From Streptomyces nojiriensis (GTDB taxonomy: Bacteria > Actinomycetota > Actinomycetes > Streptomycetales > Streptomycetaceae): a stretch of 64,000 nt of DNA. Location of the stretch: assembly GCF_017639205.1 (NCBI RefSeq), contig NZ_CP071139.1, positions 186,001 to 250,000 of the forward strand. Reading direction: 5' to 3'. The notes beneath the pieces were generated by a model. It was not told the origin of the DNA. It ran no database searches and saw only the letters and a program-made list of their open reading frames with translations. Of this stretch, positions 59,386-64,000 are shown piece after piece. The translations under genes were made by a program, and so were the position numbers. Position 1 is the first letter of the stretch; each line of letters opens with the position of its first letter.

Positions 59386-61105
59386 TGTGAGCGGCAACGA
59401 CAGCGAACGGGGCGACACCGGCGCGGCGGAGCCTTCCGCGTTTGCCGCTCTGCTGTCCGGACTGAAGGGAGCCGACTTCTGGGACCGGCCCGGAGGCGAC
59501 TGGGGACCACCGCGGACGTGGAGGGGGCAGGAACTGGAACGACGCCTGCACGCGAACTCGTGCTACCGGCTCGGCTCGAAAGCACTGCGGATCGGTGAGC
59601 TGGACCGGGCCAGGAACTGGCTGAAGCGGGCCTATGAGGACAGCCACCCCGGTGCCGCGTTCCGCCTGGCCGTGACCTTGTGGCGGCAGTCGGGCCCGGA
59701 CGCCGCCCCCCAGGCCGTCACCACCGTCGTGAGCGCCGCCCGGTGGGGACACCAGGACGCCCGGACACTTCTGCGGCAAGCCGGGTGGGACCTCGCAGAC
59801 ATCGGCCTCGCCAACCGCGAGGACACCGTCCCCGACCAGGACGGTGAGTTCATCGCCGACGTGCGGACCCTCCTGGCGACCGTCCGCAAGCGCGGCACGT
59901 TCACCGCCCGGATTCCCCAGCCCAGGCGTACGGGAGCCGCCCCGGATGCCCTGCCCGCAGACACGGCCCCGGTCACCATTCCGTCCAGGCGAGCGCCCCG
60001 AGACGGGAAGCCGGAGCCCGGCTCGGCCTGGTCGCCGGCTCCGCTGCGGCACGCGTCGCTGACGCACCTGGCTCAGCAGGTCCCACCCGCCAGCCCGCCC
60101 GTGCGGCGCTGGCAGTCCGCACAGCGGGTCCTCGAGGTACTCCAGATCATCGCCGGAGCCGGCCGAGCCGTGGGCGAGCGGCACCTGGCCTGGGCCACCA
60201 GCCTTCCCCACCCGGTGATGCAACGCCTGCTGGTGTGGCTGAGCCAGCAGCACCTGACCCTGCGCACCCCCGACGGCGGATACGTACCAGGGCCCGCGCT
60301 GCGACTGATCGCGGTGTCCGAGCCCGGCCGGCCCGGGAAGGTCATCGACCAGGTCCTCGCCAGCCTGCGGGACGCCGTCGGCGCGGCCGTGTACATCAGC
60401 ACCTACAGCCACGGGGAGGTCTCCATCGTCCGGTGGTCGGACGGGCCGAGCACCCCAGGCGTCAAACAGAGGGTCGCCTTCACCGAGGCAGCGCACGCCA
60501 CCGCGGTCGGCAAGAGCCTGCTCTCCCAGCTCGACTTCGGCCAGCGGATGGACCACCTCTCACGGCACCGGCCCATCGCCCTCACCCGGCGCACCATCAC
60601 CGATGGCACCGTGCTCTTCCAGAACCTGGACCACCATGGCCCGCTCGCCGCCCAGTTCGACCTCCTGGAGTACTCCGACGGCGAAGTGTGCGTAGCGGTC
60701 CCACTCGTCATCGACGGCGAGATCGGCTGCGTGGCCCTGTCCCTGCCCGTCGCTCAACGCCACCGGCTCATTCAGGCAGCGAAGGTCCTCTCCAGTCGCT
60801 CTGCCGGCCTTCTCCTGTCCCTGTTGCTCGCTGCCAGTCCACCTGACCTGGAGACCGGCAGGCAGGACGCGCCCGCGAGCGGACAGCCGGGAAGGACCTC
60901 CGCGGGGCACCAGCGGGCCACGCACGCCCCGGTGCCGAACCACGCCGCAGGAGAAGAGGCGGACGACGTCGAAGAAGAACATGAGGCGCAGGTGATTCCC
61001 TTCCCCTCACGAACCGTGGAACCTCCACCGGTCGAGCCCCCGGACGTGCTGTGCTCCACCAACCTTGACCTCTCGCTCAGGGAGGTCGCCGCTAGTCACC
61101 GCTGA
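59378..61105 (+). CDS. Fusion of TPR-like N-terminal region and IclR-type regulator
   Basis: 575 residues from GTG 59378 with GAAGAGG upstream. Residues 50-150 show TPR/Sel1-like helices (NSCYRLGSKALRIGELDRAR, NWLKRAYEDSHPGAAFRLAV). Residues 245-305 are an IclR winged helix (RVLEVLQIIAGAGRAVGERH, VMQRLLVWLSQQHLTLRT). Residues 320-490 are an IclR effector domain (AVYISTYSHGEVSIVRWSDG, HATAVGKSLLSQLDFGQRMD, CVAVPLVIDGEIGCVALSLP). The C-terminal 85 residues are a disordered acidic tail. IclR proteins are normally about 250 residues, so this is an unusual architecture, coupled to a sigma factor. Confidence 0.82.
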   Translation: MSDVSGNDSERGDTGAAEPSAFAALLSGLKGADFWDRPGGDWGPPRTWRGQELERRLHANSCYRLGSKALRIGELDRARNWLKRAYEDSHPGAAFRLAVTLWRQSGPDAAPQAVTTVVSAARWGHQDARTLLRQAGWDLADIGLANREDTVPDQDGEFIADVRTLLATVRKRGTFTARIPQPRRTGAAPDALPADTAPVTIPSRRAPRDGKPEPGSAWSPAPLRHASLTHLAQQVPPASPPVRRWQSAQRVLEVLQIIAGAGRAVGERHLAWATSLPHPVMQRLLVWLSQQHLTLRTPDGGYVPGPALRLIAVSEPGRPGKVIDQVLASLRDAVGAAVYISTYSHGEVSIVRWSDGPSTPGVKQRVAFTEAAHATAVGKSLLSQLDFGQRMDHLSRHRPIALTRRTITDGTVLFQNLDHHGPLAAQFDLLEYSDGEVCVAVPLVIDGEIGCVALSLPVAQRHRLIQAAKVLSSRSAGLLLSLLLAASPPDLETGRQDAPASGQPGRTSAGHQRATHAPVPNHAAGEEADDVEEEHEAQVIPFPSRTVEPPPVEPPDVLCSTNLDLSLREVAASHR

Positions 61106-61114
61106 CACAGGTGA

Positions 61115-61137
61115 TGGGGGCCAGGACATGGCCCCCA
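61115..61137 (+). terminator. Terminator of the sigma/IclR operon
   Basis: TGGGGGCCA-GGACA-TGGCCCCCA, 9-bp perfect stem and 5-nt loop, starting 10 bp after the stop. Confidence 0.8.
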
Positions 61138-61239
61138 CCCGACCGCCCGGAAGGGGTACTCCACGCTGGGCGGCAGAGCTCCGGTGATGTCAGTGCAGGT
61201 CGGCGCGCCAGAGGAGAACCAGCTTGGTGCCCGGCGCTT

Positions 61240-61422
61240 TCAGGTGAGCGCGTCGCCGAGCAGCTGGCGCGGAGCGCCGTCCAGGTATCGGTGGAGGAGC
61301 TGGGCGCGGGAGTGCACCAGGCTGCTCCGGTATGCGGCTGGGAGCCGGTCGTAGACGGTGGCGGCCATCTTGGCGGCCGCGCCCGGATCTCCGTCGAAGC
61401 GCAGGCATGCTGCGGTGTCCAT
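61240..61422 (-). pseudogene. C-terminal fragment of an XRE/TPR-type regulator
   Basis: MDTAACLRFDGDPGAAAKMA, then ATVYDRLPAAYRSSLVHSRA and a short tail match the last 60 residues common to actinomycete XRE regulators with TPR-like domains. The N-terminal 300 residues are missing; the upstream sequence belongs to a different gene. Confidence 0.6.
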
Positions 61423-61437
61423 GGCGATCTTGGGGCG

Positions 61438-61728
61438 CTACAGCCCAATGATCAGTCCCACAGCGGCCAGGCAGCCGAGGTGGGCGACGGTGAGCAGGAG
61501 CCATTCGATGATTCCCATGCGCCAGTGATTGCGTGCCAGCACCCGCCACTGGTGGATCATGAATCCGACGGTGGCGGCGAGCAGCGGGGCCCAGAGCAGA
61601 GCCCACCAGGACCAGACGCCGCCGAAGCGGAGCGCGGCGCACGCTGCGCCGGTGAGCACCACCATCGGGGACCAGGTCGGCGTCTGCCGTGTGTCGTTGG
61701 AGTGTTCGGCGGCGAGGGAGTTGTTCAC
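61438..61728 (-). CDS. Small membrane protein
   Basis: 96 residues from GTG 61728. Three hydrophobic stretches: SPMVVLTGAACAALRFG, WSWWALLWAPLLAATVGFMI and IIEWLLLTVAHLGCLAAVGL. Not recognised; resembles many small Streptomyces membrane proteins of unknown role. 95 bp downstream of a secreted-protein gene in the same direction. Confidence 0.65.
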   Translation of the reverse strand: MNNSLAAEHSNDTRQTPTWSPMVVLTGAACAALRFGGVWSWWALLWAPLLAATVGFMIHQWRVLARNHWRMGIIEWLLLTVAHLGCLAAVGLIIGL

Positions 61729-61823
61729 GGCTGACGACCTCTCGTGCTGGGGACTGCCGGGGATGGCGGAAGGCGCGCCGCCCCCTGCGGGGTGCGGCGC
61801 GCCCTCAGTCACAGCTCAACTGC

Positions 61824-62249
61824 TCAGTGGAACATCTGCCAGAGGGTGTAGATGTCCATGCCGAGGCCCGCGGCCGCAAGCGGGGCCCTCCACTTCCAGT
61901 CGAGGGCCTTGTACCACTTCAGGAAGTCGTCGTAGTTGCCCTTCGCGGCCTTGGCCAGGCCGGGGATCTTCGACGCGATCTTCTTGATCGCGTCCCACCT
62001 GCCGGCGGTGGCAGCCTCACCGTTCGCGACGGCCTGCAGCTCGGTACGCTCGGTTGCGTTGAGTTCGATCGGAGAGTTCAGCAGTGCCCGCGCGACATTC
62101 CGGACCTGCTGCTCCTGCACCGCCGGCGCGGCGACCGCTGCCGCCGGAGCGGGGGTGGTGGTGTGGGCGTGCGCAACGCCGCCACCGAGTCCGAACGCCA
62201 GGGCTGCAAGGACGGTGGCCCCACCCATGCGGAGCGCTTTGCGATTCAC
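61824..62249 (-). CDS. Secreted helical hypothetical protein
   Basis: 141 residues from GTG 62249 with AGGGGA 9 nt upstream. Signal peptide ALRMGGATVLAALAFGLGGG...AHA. The mature part is helical: QQVRNVARALLNSPIELNAT, then WDAIKKIASKIPGLAKAAKG and a Trp-rich amphipathic end KWYKALDWKWRAPLAAAGLG. The Lys/Ala amphipathic helix is bacteriocin-like in character, but no immunity or export genes accompany it. No family recognised. Confidence 0.7.
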   Translation of the reverse strand: MNRKALRMGGATVLAALAFGLGGGVAHAHTTTPAPAAAVAAPAVQEQQVRNVARALLNSPIELNATERTELQAVANGEAATAGRWDAIKKIASKIPGLAKAAKGNYDDFLKWYKALDWKWRAPLAAAGLGMDIYTLWQMFH

Positions 62250-62738
62250 GTTATTGTTCCCCTGTATCAAGGCATAGGGGGGTGGAGTCCAGGTATCTGG
62301 TTGCCGGGTCGGCGGCTTGGACACTTTCGGCCCGCAACCGCACCTGACTTCGCCCCCCTATGCGAACGGTTGTCCACAGCCCGTTAGTTGGCCTGGTCAG
62401 GGCCTACGTGGCTATGTCAGGAACCTAGCCCAGTTGAGTGATTGCACCCAAGCATTTGTTGCCGCAGATGTGATCGCAAACGAATCGTTTCCGCCGTATC
62501 AGAGGCTGTCGGCGCCTCCCTGAATCGGCTCATAGGATCCGAAACCGTCTGCGCATCACGTCCTTCCGGCCAAACCCGCTGGACGCGGCTTCCGGCGTGT
62601 CGCGCGGTTCGTCGAAGGCTCGGCTCCGTTTACGGCTACCCGCGTCTCGCTTCGGAACTCCCGACTGCCTGCTGCCGTGTGTCCCCGGCTGGGCACAGTG
62701 GCGACAATCGGCTGGTGGGATGCGGAACTCCTGGCGCC
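62250..62738. other. Divergent intergenic region
   Basis: About 490 bp. It contains the promoters of the secreted protein and the CPBP protease. The segment 62420-62530 is less GC-rich. No gene seen. Confidence 0.4.
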
Positions 62739-63791
62739 ATGACGAATCCTGATGCCATGACGAACGACACGACGCCTCCCGGCTCAGCACCGGCATTCCC
62801 CGTGCAGCCCGGCCCTCTGGCATTTCACCGGATGGCGCTGACCACCGGGCAGCACAGCTGGTGGCGGCCGCTGGCCGGAACGGCTCTGGTGCTCATGGCC
62901 ACCGCCGTGATGACGGTGATGCTGGCCTCCGGCACCGAGATCGCGGGAGAGCTCGCGAACCGCCCCCTCGACTCCGAAGGCACAGCAACCTGGGGCGACA
63001 TCGGGGATACCGCACTGGCGCTGCTGTCCATAGCCTTCGCGATCCCCGCAGTGCTCCTCGCCGCACACTGCGTGCAACACCGCCCGATGGGGACCGTTTC
63101 ATCGGTCGAGAGCCGGCTCCGCTGGCGCTGGCTGGCCATATGCCTTGCGTTGGCCCTGCCCCTGGTTCTGTTCACGGTCGCGGTTCAAGCGCTGATGCCA
63201 GCCCCGGCGGGCAAAAGCGGGGACCTGGCCTGGGCGGGCACACCGGCGTTCCTCACGGGCCTTGCGACCGTGTGGCTCCTGGTGCCGTTCCAGGCCGCGG
63301 CCGAGGAGTACGCGTTCCGCGGCTGGCTGCTGCAGGCAGTCGGCGCCTGGTGCCGCTCACCATGGATGGCGATCACACCCCAGGCACTGCTCTTCGCCAC
63401 GGCCCACGGCTGGGGCACCGTCTGGGGCTTCACCGACCTCGTCGTGTTCGGCGTGGTGACCGGCTGGCTGACCATCCGTACCGGCGGACTGGAAGCCGCC
63501 ATCGCCCTGCACATCCTCAACAACCTGGTGAGCATGAGCATCGCGACCGCATTCGCCGGCGCCTTCGCCTCGGACGACACCGCCGCCGACATGGACTGGG
63601 CCGCAGTGGCCATCGACGTCCCCATGGTGCTCCTCTACGCGACCGCCGTCCTGTGGGTCACCCGCCGCCGCGAACGCGCAAACGGCACAGACGTGCCCGG
63701 TGGGCCGAACACCTCGCCGCCACCGCCCACCCCGCAGACTGCCGCGGCCTCACGCCCCACCGGCTACATGGACCCGGCCGCCGAAGCCTGA
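62739..63791 (+). CDS. CPBP-family intramembrane metalloprotease
   Basis: 350 residues from ATG 62739 (ATG 62757 is an alternative; RBS weak). About eight membrane helices. The ABI/CPBP motifs are all present: EEYAFRGWLL (Glu-Glu-x3-Arg), FATAHGWGTVWG (F-x3-H) and ALHILNNLVS (H-x3-N). These enzymes cleave substrates in the membrane or process prenylated or leader-bearing peptides, and some give bacteriocin self-immunity. No peptide precursor is adjacent, unless the secreted helical protein divergent from it is related. Pro-rich cytosolic tail. Confidence 0.9.
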   Translation: MTNPDAMTNDTTPPGSAPAFPVQPGPLAFHRMALTTGQHSWWRPLAGTALVLMATAVMTVMLASGTEIAGELANRPLDSEGTATWGDIGDTALALLSIAFAIPAVLLAAHCVQHRPMGTVSSVESRLRWRWLAICLALALPLVLFTVAVQALMPAPAGKSGDLAWAGTPAFLTGLATVWLLVPFQAAAEEYAFRGWLLQAVGAWCRSPWMAITPQALLFATAHGWGTVWGFTDLVVFGVVTGWLTIRTGGLEAAIALHILNNLVSMSIATAFAGAFASDDTAADMDWAAVAIDVPMVLLYATAVLWVTRRRERANGTDVPGGPNTSPPPPTPQTAAASRPTGYMDPAAEA

Positions 63792-63832
63792 CCAACAGAC
63801 AGGGAGCGCGACAGGACACCGCGAGACGAGGC

Positions 63833-63865
<33 letters not shown>

Positions 63866-64000
63866 GCAGGCCACCAGCCTGCCATCGGCCACGAGCGCGC
63901 GGTCAGTGAACCGACTGGGGAACAACCCCGTACCAGCTCTGCCCCGGTAGTGGTCAGTCCCCCACCCTGCGCGCGAACGCGCCCACGGTGGCCGGCCCCG

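Overview
The window is high-GC actinobacterial DNA, almost certainly Streptomyces or a close relative. The pointers are extreme third-position GC, many GTG and TTG starts with AGGAGG-like ribosome sites, a secreted HKD phospholipase D, XRE/DUF5753 plus DUF397 regulator pairs, DUF6082 and DUF6221 genes, and many actinomycete IS remnants. The density of regulators, secreted proteins, IS debris and tandem repeats suggests an accessory (arm-like) part of the chromosome.

Layout. 1-2640 (minus): the promoter-proximal end of a lactazole-type thiopeptide cluster, with two different precursor genes followed by the tRNA-Glu-dependent dehydratase, which runs off the left edge. 3-13 kb: a secreted sphingomyelinase D-like phospholipase, a membrane PP2C phosphatase, a flavin reductase plus luciferase-like monooxygenase pair, a classical phospholipase D, a dienelactone hydrolase, a glycosyltransferase, a tRNA-Trp-like gene and a Ser-X-X repeat protein. 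13-22 kb: an efflux pump, a lytic transglycosylase, secreted proteins, and long repeat-rich or decayed stretches. 22-34 kb: a decay zone of broken ISL3, IS5 and IS630 copies, one intact-looking IS5-family element, truncated host genes and a dead integrase, with a few surviving genes (DUF6082, GNAT, VOC, DUF4232 lipoprotein).

34-44 kb is the most coherent accessory block. It starts with an XRE regulator divergent from a 49-residue basic peptide gene and a PIMT-family O-methyltransferase, a candidate imiditide-type RiPP locus. After an XRE/DUF397 pair comes a plus-strand series: resolvase-like protein, small membrane protein, SAM methyltransferase, Nudix-like protein with a degraded Nudix box, SIR2-like protein, nucleotide-sugar dehydrogenase and a duplicated MazG-like protein, closed by a strong terminator. 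I know of no described system with this composition.

44-64 kb: a WD40 protein with recently amplified repeats, secreted and membrane proteins, a trypsin-like protease with FG-GAP repeats, a decayed/intact paralogue pair, an HNH nuclease-like secreted protein, a sigma factor overlapping a TPR-IclR fusion regulator, and a CPBP membrane protease. Two copies of a 54-58 bp hairpin-containing repeat lie at 48.9 and 54.6 kb.

All calls come from reading the sequence and recalling families. No database search was run.
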